From Bacteroidota bacterium (GTDB taxonomy: Bacteria > Bacteroidota > Bacteroidia > B-17B0 > Aurantibacillaceae): a stretch of 64,000 nt of DNA. A program made the position numbers and the translations under genes. Positions 9,065 through 16,444 of the stretch are shown one piece after another. The notes beneath the pieces were generated by a model, which saw only the letters and a list, made by a program, of their open reading frames with translations, was not told the origin of the DNA and searched no databases. Within the stretch, counting starts at the first letter, position 1; every line of letters begins with the position of its first letter. Location of the stretch: assembly GCA_025362395.1 (NCBI GenBank), contig JANYGK010000091.1, positions 1 through 64,000 on the forward strand. Reading direction: 5' to 3'.

Positions 9065-9070
9065 CTGAGA

Positions 9071-9949
9071 CTAATATTTAATTCCTGAAACACCAATGTT
9101 TTCAATAGGATGCCAGGTTGTTTTTATTTCCTGAAGGTCGGTAATAAAATAAGGGCCCTGCTCTTTTTCATCAGTCCAATTTTTATTCCAGGTAAACACA
9201 CGCTTCACATTTAAAGAGGCATTTTCGCCGATGGTTTTATTAAAGTCTTTTTCACTGTTGCAATTTATTACTGCGTTCACATCCATGTGAGATGAAAAAT
9301 GTGCATGTAATTCTTTTCTGTTACCGGTGACAATATTTACGACGCCGCCCGGAACATCGCTCGTCGCAATAACCTCAGCAAAGGTAATAGAACAGGTTGG
9401 TTTGCTTTCTGATGCTAAAACAATACAGGTATTACCGCCTGCAATGCAAGGTGCAATCACTGAAACTAATCCCAGTAAAGCAGTTGACTCGTCTGCCATA
9501 ATAGCAACCACGCCCATTGGTTCAGGAACTGAAAAATTAAAATGAGACGTTGCCACAGGATTTACTGAACTGAATAATTGCTGGTATTTATCGCACCAAC
9601 CGGCATAATATACTAAGCGGTCAATGCTTTGTTCCACTTTTTTTTTTGCACTAGCTGCAGTATAACCCAACTGTTTTAATTCTTCTAAAAATTGTTCTTT
9701 ACGGCCTTCCAGCATTTCTGCTATACGGTATAAAATTTGTCCGCGGTTAAACGCCGGTTTTCCGCTCCAGCCGTTGAATGCGCCACGGGCTGCAATCACA
9801 GAATTCCTGAAATCTTTACGCGATGATAAACTAACGTTTACGGTCATGTTGTTCTTTAATTTTAAAGGGTAATAACGACCGCTTTCCGTACGAGGGAATT
9901 GTCCGCCGATAAATATTTTGTATGTTTTTAAAACTTCTATTCTATCCAT
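9071..9949 (-). CDS. Truncated aldehyde dehydrogenase-like protein (likely non-catalytic)
   Basis: The 292 residues match the NAD-binding half of the aldehyde dehydrogenase superfamily: an IFIGGQFPRTESG start, FNRGQILYRIAEML, VYYAGWCDKY, EPMGVVAIMADES, and the GGVVNIVTGN turn. The protein then departs from the family: I see no FELGGK-type glutamate motif and no GQxCC nucleophile cysteine, and it stops ~190 residues early, ending in ENIGVSGIKY. It is an intact ORF rather than a frameshifted relic. Its full-length paralogue is just upstream in the same operon, and truncated partner ALDHs beside deoC occur in other bacteria as far as I recall. A structural or regulatory partner role is inference. 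Confidence 0.75.
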   Translation of the reverse strand: MDRIEVLKTYKIFIGGQFPRTESGRYYPLKLKNNMTVNVSLSSRKDFRNSVIAARGAFNGWSGKPAFNRGQILYRIAEMLEGRKEQFLEELKQLGYTAASAKKKVEQSIDRLVYYAGWCDKYQQLFSSVNPVATSHFNFSVPEPMGVVAIMADESTALLGLVSVIAPCIAGGNTCIVLASESKPTCSITFAEVIATSDVPGGVVNIVTGNRKELHAHFSSHMDVNAVINCNSEKDFNKTIGENASLNVKRVFTWNKNWTDEKEQGPYFITDLQEIKTTWHPIENIGVSGIKY

Positions 9950-9959
9950 TGCTATTGTG

Positions 9960-10367
9960 TTAAACCCGTTCGGTTTCCCCTCTAAAAAGAGGGGACTGAG
10001 GGGTGTGTTGTTCTAATTTATTTTCTATAAATACAGATAAGGATTGTAATACCGAATCCAAATTATTTTTTACTTCGCCTTCAGAAAATCGTAAGACAGT
10101 AAAACCCAGACAGGTTAATTCGATATCTCTTTTTTTATCTTCTCCGGGTTTAAAATTATGGCTGTAACCATCAATTTCAATAATTAATTTTAATTTAAAG
10201 CAATAAAAATCAACTATATAATTTAAAATTGGCTTTTGCCTGTGAAAATCAAACCCACAACATTGTTTGCCTTTTAGTTTTTTCCATAACAAAATCTCGC
10301 CCTTGGTAGAGTTGTTGCGAAGCTCTCTCGCTTTTTCTTTTAAATATGGATTGTATGTTATTTTCAA
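9960..10367 (-). CDS. DUF559 domain endonuclease-like protein
   Basis: This 135-residue free-standing protein has the DUF559 fold signatures: Glu24 in KGEILLW, the FHRQKPI block, Asp53 in IVDF, EIDG at 64-67 and His70. The family is related to Vsr mismatch endonucleases of the PD-(D/E)XK superfamily. It aligns by eye with the domain embedded in LeuRS and shares the late VKNNL-SV segment. Its last ~17 residues (HTPQSPLFRGETERV region) are encoded by the element's own terminal repeat plus a few host bases. It lies between two ALDH genes of one operon and is the cargo of the element at 9973-10446. Its activity is unproven. Confidence 0.85.
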   Translation of the reverse strand: MKITYNPYLKEKARELRNNSTKGEILLWKKLKGKQCCGFDFHRQKPILNYIVDFYCFKLKLIIEIDGYSHNFKPGEDKKRDIELTCLGFTVLRFSEGEVKNNLDSVLQSLSVFIENKLEQHTPQSPLFRGETERV

Positions 10368-10446
10368 TGCTAATTTAATATCTCATTTCTATCATGTGTT
10401 AAAATAGTATACACACCCCTTAATCCCCTCTTTCTAGAGGGGAAAC
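9973..10446 (-). mobile_element. DUF559 element with 36-nt terminal inverted repeats
   Basis: The ends are 9973-10008 and 10411-10446, inverted copies identical at about 33 of 36 positions. Each end holds a perfect 7-bp hairpin, CCCCTCT/AGAGGGG with a 4-nt loop, at 9977-9994 and 10425-10442, followed by a GAGGGGTGTGT-type tail. The cargo is one DUF559 gene. The element sits between the 489-residue ALDH gene and its truncated paralogue, and no target duplication is visible. The ends share design with the leuS insertions. Confidence 0.82.
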
Positions 10447-10455
10447 AGAGGCAAC

Positions 10456-11925
10456 TTAAAACTTAAGGTAAGGCATTAAACCATGCAGTCCGCCTTCCCT
10501 TCCAAAGCCGCTTTCTTTGTAGCCGCCGAAAGGAGAAGTAGGATCAAATTTATTATACGTGTTTGCCCAAATAACTCCTGCTCTTAATTTAGAAGTCATA
10601 TTAAAAATGCGCGAACCTTTATCTGTCCACACACCGGCACTTAAACCGTAAGGAATATTGTTTGCTTTTTCAATCACTTCTTCAATCGTCCTGAAAGTTT
10701 GAATGGCTAACACAGGCCCGAAAATTTCTTCCTGTGAAATGCGGTGCGATTGTGAGGTGTTTAAAAACAACGTCGGTCTTACAAAAAATCCTTTTTTCGG
10801 AATGCTGCAAGAGCTTTGGTACATCTCAGCTCCATCGTTCACTCCAATTTTTAAATACTCATTTATTTTATTCAATTGCATTTTAGAATTTATGGCGCCA
10901 ATGTCTGTGTTCTTATCTAAAGGGTCACCTACAATCAATGTTTCTAACCGGTCTTTTAATTTACGGATCACTTCATCGGCTACACTTTCCTGAACGAATA
11001 AACGGGAACCGGCGCAGCATACATGGCCTTGGTTAAAAAAGATCCCGTTCACAATTCCTTCTACAGCCTGGTTGATAGGCGCATCTTCAAAAATGATATT
11101 TGCTGCTTTACCGCCTAACTCTAAAGTTAGTTTTTTATCGGTTCCTGCCACTGCTTTCTGAATCCATTTACCAACATTGGTGCTTCCCGTAAAAGCAATT
11201 TTATTAATGTCTTTATGGTTAACCATAGAAGCGCCAACAGGCCCGTGACCGGTAATAATGTTTACTACGCCGTCAGGCAAACCGCTCTCTTGGATAATTT
11301 CAGCTAATTTAAGTGCAGTTAATGAAGTGGTTTCTGCCGGCTTTAAAACAACCGTATTGCCGGTTGCCAATGCCGGCGCTATTTTCCAGGCAGCCATTAA
11401 TAAAGGAAAATTCCAGGGGATAACTTGTCCGGCAACACCCAATGATTTTGGGTTACGGTTCGGAAAAGCATATTCTAATTTATCGGCCCAACCTGCATAA
11501 TAAAAAAAGTGGTTCGCTGCTAAAGGCACATCAATATCACGGCTTTCACGGATTGATTTTCCGCCATCCATCGTTTCAATAACCGATAATTCGCGGGCTC
11601 TTTCCTGGATTAAACGGGCAATACGGTAAATGTATTTAGCGCGTTCCTTCGCGGGCATTTTACTCCATGTCTTGTCGTATGCCCCGCGAGCCGCTTTCAC
11701 GGCAGTGTCTACATCCTTGTCATTAGATTCGGCAATGCTTGAAATTTTTTCTTCTGTAGCAGGGTTAATGGTATCGAAATATTTACCGGAGTTTGGTTTT
11801 ACAAATTTACCGTTAATAAAAAGCTCGTATTGTTTCTGTAAACGAATGTGATCGGTCGCTTCAGGAGCCGGTGCATATTTCCAATCCGTAAAATAGTCTA
11901 GTTTCTTAGTTTCTTTTTTTGACAT
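10456..11925 (-). CDS. Aldehyde dehydrogenase
   Basis: This 489-residue NAD(P)-dependent aldehyde dehydrogenase has all key motifs: VIPWNFPLLMAAWKIAPALA, VLKPAETT, the FTGSTNVGK coenzyme loop, LELGGKAANI with the general-base glutamate, the nucleophile region GHVCCAGS (Cys303/Cys304), EEIFGPVL, and the ANTYNKFDPTSPFGG-KESGFGRE C-terminus. It lies downstream of deoC on the same strand. A plausible role is oxidation of the acetaldehyde that DeoC releases from deoxyribose 5-phosphate to acetate, though the substrate cannot be fixed from sequence. A repeat fills the gap to deoC and a DUF559 element follows. Confidence 0.92.
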   Translation of the reverse strand: MSKKETKKLDYFTDWKYAPAPEATDHIRLQKQYELFINGKFVKPNSGKYFDTINPATEEKISSIAESNDKDVDTAVKAARGAYDKTWSKMPAKERAKYIYRIARLIQERARELSVIETMDGGKSIRESRDIDVPLAANHFFYYAGWADKLEYAFPNRNPKSLGVAGQVIPWNFPLLMAAWKIAPALATGNTVVLKPAETTSLTALKLAEIIQESGLPDGVVNIITGHGPVGASMVNHKDINKIAFTGSTNVGKWIQKAVAGTDKKLTLELGGKAANIIFEDAPINQAVEGIVNGIFFNQGHVCCAGSRLFVQESVADEVIRKLKDRLETLIVGDPLDKNTDIGAINSKMQLNKINEYLKIGVNDGAEMYQSSCSIPKKGFFVRPTLFLNTSQSHRISQEEIFGPVLAIQTFRTIEEVIEKANNIPYGLSAGVWTDKGSRIFNMTSKLRAGVIWANTYNKFDPTSPFGGYKESGFGREGGLHGLMPYLKF

Positions 11926-11939
11926 TGTATTTGTATTTT

Positions 11940-12066
11940 AACCGCAAAGAGCACTGAGAGTGAGGCAAAGGGCGCAAATTGGTTTTAATTTTTTTTAATA
12001 TATTCGATTTTCTTAATAAATTTTCTTTGCATTCTCTACATAAAACTTTGCGTTCTTTGCGGTTAA
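11940..12066. repeat. Intergenic inverted repeat of the AACCGCAAAG type
   Basis: The left arm AACCGCAAAGAGCACTGAG (11940-11958) is mirrored by AACTTTGCGTTCTTTGCGGTT (12044-12064), with ~85 nt of AT-rich sequence between. It fills the deoC-ALDH gap, immediately after the deoC stop. Confidence 0.6.
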
Positions 12067-12069
12067 GAT

Positions 12070-12972
12070 TTAATCAACCGAAATATAATCTTTACTAAAA
12101 TAAACACCCCTTGCTTCTTTTTCTAATTGTAAAATTAAATCGTTAGCCAATGAGCTGGCGCCAAAGCGAAACCATTTATTATCCAACCAGGCATTACCCA
12201 AAGTTTCATGCAACATTACCAAATACTGCAAAGCACTTTTTGCTGTGCTGATGCCGCCCGCAGGCTTCATACCCACCATAATACCTGTTTTAAAATAATA
12301 ATCTTTAATAGCATCTAACATCACTAAAGTAACCGGCATGGTGGCCGCTACTCCAATTTTACCGGTAGATGTTTTAATAAAATCCGCTCCCGCATAAATA
12401 GCGATATCACTTGCGCGACGCACGTTATCTAAAGTAGAGATCTCTCCTGTTTCAAAAATAACTTTTAAACGCGCATTATATTTATGTGTTAAATCTTTGA
12501 TGGCTGCTATTTCATCAAATACAAAATCGTAATTACCTTTTAAAAATTCGCCCCGGCTAATTACCATATCAATTTCATCGGCACCGTTATCCAACGCAAA
12601 TTTTGTATCGGCCAGTTTTATTTGCATGGTTGAATTACCGCTGGGGAAAGCCGTTGAAACAGACGCTACTTTTACAGTACTTCCTTTTAAAGCGTCTTTA
12701 GCCGTTTTTACATGTGTAGGATACACGCAAACCGCCGCAGTAGACGGTAAATCAGGCATAGAGATGTGCGGGTGCATTGCCTTATAACACATTTGGGTTA
12801 CTTTCCCTTCGGTATCCTTGCCTTCCAAAGTCGTTAAGTCAATCATGCTAAGTGCTAACTTAAGCGCCTGAACTTTACTCCCTTTTTTAATACTTCGCGT
12901 ATTAAACCGGGCTACCCTTTCCTCAATACCAACTTGGTCAATCGTTGGACCGGTTCTAAAATCGTATGCCAT
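12070..12972 (-). CDS. deoC: Deoxyribose-phosphate aldolase
   Basis: DeoC cleaves 2-deoxyribose 5-phosphate to glyceraldehyde 3-phosphate and acetaldehyde in deoxynucleoside breakdown. The 300-residue protein belongs to the longer DeoC group. Visible motifs are MIDLTTLEGKDTEG, VCVYPTHV, FPSGNSTMQIKLADTKFALDNGADEIDMVI, LKVIFETGEI, and the Schiff-base lysine region ADFIKTSTGKIG, then GMKPAGGIST. It heads a minus-strand operon with two aldehyde dehydrogenase genes. A -7 box lies upstream (13004-13011). No other deo genes are present in the window. Confidence 0.94.
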   Translation of the reverse strand: MAYDFRTGPTIDQVGIEERVARFNTRSIKKGSKVQALKLALSMIDLTTLEGKDTEGKVTQMCYKAMHPHISMPDLPSTAAVCVYPTHVKTAKDALKGSTVKVASVSTAFPSGNSTMQIKLADTKFALDNGADEIDMVISRGEFLKGNYDFVFDEIAAIKDLTHKYNARLKVIFETGEISTLDNVRRASDIAIYAGADFIKTSTGKIGVAATMPVTLVMLDAIKDYYFKTGIMVGMKPAGGISTAKSALQYLVMLHETLGNAWLDNKWFRFGASSLANDLILQLEKEARGVYFSKDYISVD

Positions 12973-13003
12973 GTTAATATTAATTAAAACAGGTTTATAC
13001 CCT

Positions 13004-13011
13004 CAAAATTA
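13004..13011 (-). promoter_or_regulatory. Candidate -7 box (TAATTTTG) for deoC
   Basis: This is a perfect TAnnTTTG match on the minus strand, 32 nt before the deoC start, in the divergent region shared with cysC. No TTG is present at the expected -33 position. Confidence 0.4.
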
Positions 13012-13042
13012 AGATAATTAATTGTATTTTTAAATTCTTAAT

Positions 13043-13654
13043 TTGTTTATTTTGAATGGTTCCCGAAACATATTTCCTGATCAGGGCGAGCTTGTAAGCT
13101 CATCGGATAAAGAACACATGCATTCGCATAAAGGTATTGTTATTTGGATGACCGGTTATTCGGGTTCAGGTAAAACAACACTCGCCTATGAGCTTGAGAA
13201 AAGATTTTATACGGAAGGTGTTTTAACAAAAGTGTTGGATGGTGATGTGTTACGGAAAGGCTTAAATAAAGACCTTGGTTTTAGCATAGAAGACAGAACC
13301 GAGAATACCAGGCGTACGGCTGAATTGGCAAGACAGTTGGTAAGCTGTGGTATTGTGGTCATTTGCAGTTTAATTACTCCTACAAACGCGTTAAGGTTGT
13401 TGGCAGAAACTATTATTGGCGAACAGCGCTTTATTTTATATCATATTTCAACCCCTTTGGAGGTGTGTGAAAAAAGAGATGTAAAAGGTCATTATGCTAA
13501 AGCCAGATCAGGTGAGTTAAAAGGATTTACAGGCGTTTCGGATTTCTTTGAAGAGCCCGATTCAGCTATTTACAGTGTGGATACAACTGAACTCTCAATA
13601 AAGGAAAGTGTTGATATAATGTTGGATGATATTTTTCCTTTAATCACGATTTAA
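13043..13654 (+). CDS. cysC: Adenylyl-sulfate kinase
   Basis: CysC phosphorylates adenosine 5'-phosphosulfate to PAPS. The P-loop GYSGSGKTT follows VIWMT. Further family blocks are VLDGDVLRKGLNKDLGFS, EDRTENTRRTAELARQL, ICSLITPTN, and KGHYAKARSGELKGFTGVSDFFEEP. The N-terminal NIFPDQGEL segment resembles the normal CysC leader, so translation must begin upstream of the first in-frame ATG; TTG at 13043 or 13052 are the candidates. The stop overlaps the next gene's ATG (TAATG), so the two are probably translationally coupled. No cysD, cysN or cysH genes are nearby, which is unusual for a sulfate-activation gene. Confidence 0.92.
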   Translation: MFILNGSRNIFPDQGELVSSSDKEHMHSHKGIVIWMTGYSGSGKTTLAYELEKRFYTEGVLTKVLDGDVLRKGLNKDLGFSIEDRTENTRRTAELARQLVSCGIVVICSLITPTNALRLLAETIIGEQRFILYHISTPLEVCEKRDVKGHYAKARSGELKGFTGVSDFFEEPDSAIYSVDTTELSIKESVDIMLDDIFPLITI

Positions 13655-14895
13655 TGTTTGCTATCTGCGACAAAATAATTTTAAAAAATAAATTAAAACC
13701 GCACCGTAAGCTGTTTTCAAGTTATACGTTTTCCTGTTTTGAAGAGATGAGCTTAATCCCCAGAGAAGACTGGGATGCCGCCGGCCAACAAAAAAATACG
13801 TTTCTTACCTTCTCTTATCTTCAATTGATCCATCAACAAAAAACGGATCATTTCAGGTTCAGGTATGTGATCATTTACAACGCCAAAAAACCAATCGGCG
13901 TTGTGTATTTTCAGATCAATGATTTTTCAGCTTCCTTATTCGGCGAGCTCATAGCCCACCAAATCAGTGAACTGCAAAGTAAGAAAGCTTCTGTATTCAG
14001 GAGATATATTGAGCAGAATGAGCATGAAACGATTATGCGCTTGGTAACTTGCGGAAATAATTTTATTAGCGGAGAGCATGGTTTTTACATAGACGTTACA
14101 AGCAAAAAAATAAAATTTAAACTGGTAGAAGGCGTTATCGATGCGGTTGCGCGGGAAGAAAAATTACGAGGGAAAATTTCCGCCATACTTGTGAAAGATT
14201 TTTATGAAGAAGGCTTCGGTGATAAAGATTGTTGGTATTGCCGCAAATTTATTCATTTTAATGTAGAGCCCAATATGATCATTGATTTGCCGGAAGGCTT
14301 ATTAAACCTATCGGATTACATTAATTTGTTTTCGAAAAAATACCGTAACCGTGCGAAAGGAATTTTAAAAGCAAGCGCCTCTTTAACTAAAAAAAGACTT
14401 ACCCCGGCGGAAATTATAAATTACAATGATGCTTTATACAGCCTTTATTTAAATGTATTTAAGCAAGCCAAATTTAAATTAGCCCATTTATCAAGAACAT
14501 ATTTTGCAGATGTTATAAAAGCACAATCTAACTTATTTTATATTGACGCCTGGTTTAAAGAAGATGCCATCGTTTCCTTTGCCAGCGGCTTTTATCTGCC
14601 AACTGAAATTGAAGCGCATTATGTAGGCTTTGATTACGAGATTAATAAAGAGTATGAATTGTACCAAACTATTTTGTACAGCTATATTGAGGAAGCCATT
14701 ATCGTAAAAAAAGCAAGCATTAATTTAGGAAGAACTGCCTCTGAAATTAAGAGTACGGTTGGCGCAAAACCTCATGAACTCATGTGTTACATTAAACCGC
14801 AAAACACAGTTTCTAAATTAATTATGAAACCCTTTATGCAATTTCTGCAACCGAGTGAGTGGGTTCCCAGGAGTCCGTTTAAAGAAGGCGAATAA
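13654..14895 (+). CDS. GNAT-fold acyltransferase-like protein
   Basis: The 413-residue soluble protein has the layout of the BioF2-like/FemAB-type GNAT superfamily: a central basic KKYRNRAKGILKAS segment, a YLNVFKQAKFKLAHL region, and a C-terminal EAHYVGFDYEINKEYELYQTILY block followed by LGRTASEIKSTVGA. I recognise the family rather than a specific enzyme, so neither donor nor acceptor is known. The 1-nt overlap with cysC suggests co-translation and perhaps a sulfated or acylated envelope product, but that link is inference only. Confidence 0.6.
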   Translation: MFAICDKIILKNKLKPHRKLFSSYTFSCFEEMSLIPREDWDAAGQQKNTFLTFSYLQLIHQQKTDHFRFRYVIIYNAKKPIGVVYFQINDFSASLFGELIAHQISELQSKKASVFRRYIEQNEHETIMRLVTCGNNFISGEHGFYIDVTSKKIKFKLVEGVIDAVAREEKLRGKISAILVKDFYEEGFGDKDCWYCRKFIHFNVEPNMIIDLPEGLLNLSDYINLFSKKYRNRAKGILKASASLTKKRLTPAEIINYNDALYSLYLNVFKQAKFKLAHLSRTYFADVIKAQSNLFYIDAWFKEDAIVSFASGFYLPTEIEAHYVGFDYEINKEYELYQTILYSYIEEAIIVKKASINLGRTASEIKSTVGAKPHELMCYIKPQNTVSKLIMKPFMQFLQPSEWVPRSPFKEGE

Positions 14896-14903
14896 GTATT
14901 AGT

Positions 14904-14984
14904 TTAACAACATAGATATAGGGTTCTGTGTCAACATCGATCTATTTATCCTGTATTTGTTTTTCTATGTGCCTATGTGGTTAA
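14904..14984. repeat. Intergenic inverted repeat of the AACATAGATATAG type
   Basis: TTAACAACATAGATATAG (14904-14921) is roughly mirrored by CTATGTGCCTATGTGGTTAA (14965-14984). It starts just after the stop of the acyltransferase-like gene. Confidence 0.5.
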
Positions 14985-15006
14985 AAACATATTCCATACA
15001 AAACAA

Positions 15007-15031
15007 AAAGGAGCGATACATTCGCTCCTTT
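15007..15031 (-). terminator. Terminator of the 2-Cys peroxiredoxin gene (possibly bidirectional)
   Basis: A perfect 10-bp stem (AAAGGAGCGA/TCGCTCCTTT) with a 5-nt loop is followed by T-rich sequence on the minus strand. It lies 21 nt beyond the peroxiredoxin stop. Confidence 0.82.
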
Positions 15032-15051
15032 AATTTTATAGAAAACAAAAT

Positions 15052-15681
15052 TTAGTTCTTAGTTAAGTATTCCGCTACCCCTTTATGGTCAGCTTTCATA
15101 CCTTCTTTACCTTTGCTCCAGTTTGCGGGACAAACTTCTCCCTTTTCTTCAAAGTATTGTAAAGCGTCTACCATACGTAAAGCCTCTTCCACATTACGTC
15201 CTAAAGGCAAATCGTTAATTAATTGATGACGAACAATTCCTGCTTTATCAATTAAAAATAAACCGCGGAAAGCAACCATATCACCTGTTGCAATTAAATC
15301 ACCGTTATCATTTACATCATAATCACCAAATAATGTATCAAAATTAATAGAAATAATTTTTGTTGTATCGGCAACAATCGGGTAAGTAACCCCTTTAATG
15401 CCCCCGTTATTTTTATCTAATTGTAACCAGCCCCAATGGCTTTGTTCTGTATCTGTACTACAGCCTACTACCGCGCAACCGCGCTTTTCAAACTCACCCA
15501 GTTTTTCCTGAAAAGCGTGTAATTCTGTCGGACAAACAAATGTGAAATCTTTCGGGTAAAAGAAAAATACCACATGTTTTTTTCCTAAATATTGGTCTAA
15601 CGAAAAATCGTCCACTATTTCTTCGCCATTTATTACTGCTGCCGCCTTAAATGAAGGTGCTTTTTTTCCTACTAATGCCAT
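15052..15681 (-). CDS. 2-Cys peroxiredoxin (AhpC/Prx1 type)
   Basis: The 209-residue thiol peroxidase reduces H2O2 and organic hydroperoxides. The peroxidatic Cys50 sits in FYPKDFTFVCPTE, and the resolving cysteine (about residue 184) in GEVCPANWSKGKEGMK, as in typical 2-Cys enzymes with a C-terminal arm. Other marks are VVGCSTDTEQSHWGW and FRGLFLIDKAGIVRHQ. It needs a reductant (AhpF or thioredoxin), not seen nearby. It is divergent from a second, shorter peroxiredoxin, which suggests a shared oxidative-stress control region of ~190 nt. Confidence 0.93.
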   Translation of the reverse strand: MALVGKKAPSFKAAAVINGEEIVDDFSLDQYLGKKHVVFFFYPKDFTFVCPTELHAFQEKLGEFEKRGCAVVGCSTDTEQSHWGWLQLDKNNGGIKGVTYPIVADTTKIISINFDTLFGDYDVNDNGDLIATGDMVAFRGLFLIDKAGIVRHQLINDLPLGRNVEEALRMVDALQYFEEKGEVCPANWSKGKEGMKADHKGVAEYLTKN

Positions 15682-15716
15682 ATAATTGTGTTTTAAAGTT
15701 TATTAAATTGTGGGTG

Positions 15717-15724
15717 CAAAATTA
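15717..15724 (-). promoter_or_regulatory. Candidate -7 box (TAATTTTG) of the 2-Cys peroxiredoxin
   Basis: This is a perfect TAnnTTTG match on the minus strand, 36 nt from the start codon. A TTG (15746-15748, read on the minus strand) lies 21 nt upstream of it, slightly longer than the usual ~19. Confidence 0.45.
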
Positions 15725-15829
15725 TCATTTACTTTGGTTTAATACCAAGTAACAACGCCCGGAAAGTTAAAAAGTTTGGAAAGTTCATACTATTTAAGAA
15801 TTTAATTCTCTTCGACATCTAAAATCACT

Positions 15830-15837
15830 TAATTTTG
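15830..15837 (+). promoter_or_regulatory. Candidate -7 box (TAATTTTG) of the AhpE-like peroxiredoxin
   Basis: This is a perfect TAnnTTTG match 36 nt before the ATG at 15874. The same box at the same distance precedes the divergent peroxiredoxin gene. Confidence 0.45.
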
Positions 15838-15873
15838 TGACTTAAAATTACACTAACTAAACTTAAAAATAGT

Positions 15874-16341
15874 ATGTCAGTAGCAGTAGGCCAAAAAGCA
15901 CCCGATTTCAAATTATTCAACACCGAAAAAAAAGAAATTTCTTTATCTGATTATAAAGGGAAAAATTTGGTGATCTTATTCTTTCCTTTAGCCTTTACGG
16001 GAGTATGTACTGCCGAATTGTGCAGCATCAGGGATAACTACAGTGTATATACTTCCTTAAACGCGGAAGTAATCGGTATTTCCATCGATTCATTATTCAG
16101 CTTGGAACGGTTTAAAAAAGAGCAGAGTTATAATTTTGATTTATTATCTGATTTCAATAAAACGACGGCTAAAGATTACGATTCGTTATACGAAACGTTT
16201 GGCTTTGGAATGTTGGGCGTAACAAAGCGTTCAGCCTTCGTTATTGATAAAACCGGTATTATTCAGTATGCTGAGATCTTAGAGGATGCGGGTAAACAAC
16301 CTGATTTTGATAAAATTAAAGCGACCTTAGAAAAGATCTAG
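15874..16341 (+). CDS. Peroxiredoxin, AhpE/BCP-like
   Basis: The 155-residue redoxin-fold peroxidase has its peroxidatic Cys45 in FPLAFTGVCTAELC and a second cysteine at 50, the atypical arrangement seen in AhpE and some BCP-type enzymes. The opening VGQKAPDFKLFNTEKKEISLSDYKGK and the later GVTKRSAFVIDKTGIIQYAE are standard. It lacks the C-terminal resolving arm of its divergent neighbour. The two genes face away from each other across ~190 nt, so they may be co-regulated; no regulator gene is adjacent. Confidence 0.9.
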   Translation: MSVAVGQKAPDFKLFNTEKKEISLSDYKGKNLVILFFPLAFTGVCTAELCSIRDNYSVYTSLNAEVIGISIDSLFSLERFKKEQSYNFDLLSDFNKTTAKDYDSLYETFGFGMLGVTKRSAFVIDKTGIIQYAEILEDAGKQPDFDKIKATLEKI

Positions 16342-16343
16342 AC

Positions 16344-16434
16344 CGTCATTGCGGGGAGGAACGGCGAAGCAATCTCAAACTTTATGATTTAAGCTTGAGA
16401 TTACTTCGCTCACTCCGTTTCGCTCGCAATGACG
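16344..16434. repeat. Complete inverted repeat of the CGTCATTGCG type
   Basis: CGTCATTGCGGGGAGGAACGGCGAAGCAATCTC pairs with GAGATTACTTCGCTCACTCC...CGCTCGCAATGACG across a short loop. It starts 3 nt after the peroxiredoxin stop and ends 10 nt before rnhB. A half copy is at 9034-9064. Confidence 0.8.
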
Positions 16435-16444
16435 AAATTCAACT

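Larger units (their letters stand above)
8694..9070. other. Gene-free stretch between leuS and the ALDH operon
   Basis: No credible gene lies here. The first ~100 nt should hold the leuS promoter, although I see no clear TAnnTTTG box. The remainder holds a long inverted repeat (8795-9014) followed by a half-copy of another Bacteroidota-type repeat (9034-9064). A short open frame across the inverted repeat has no recognisable protein features and is not accepted. Confidence 0.6.
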
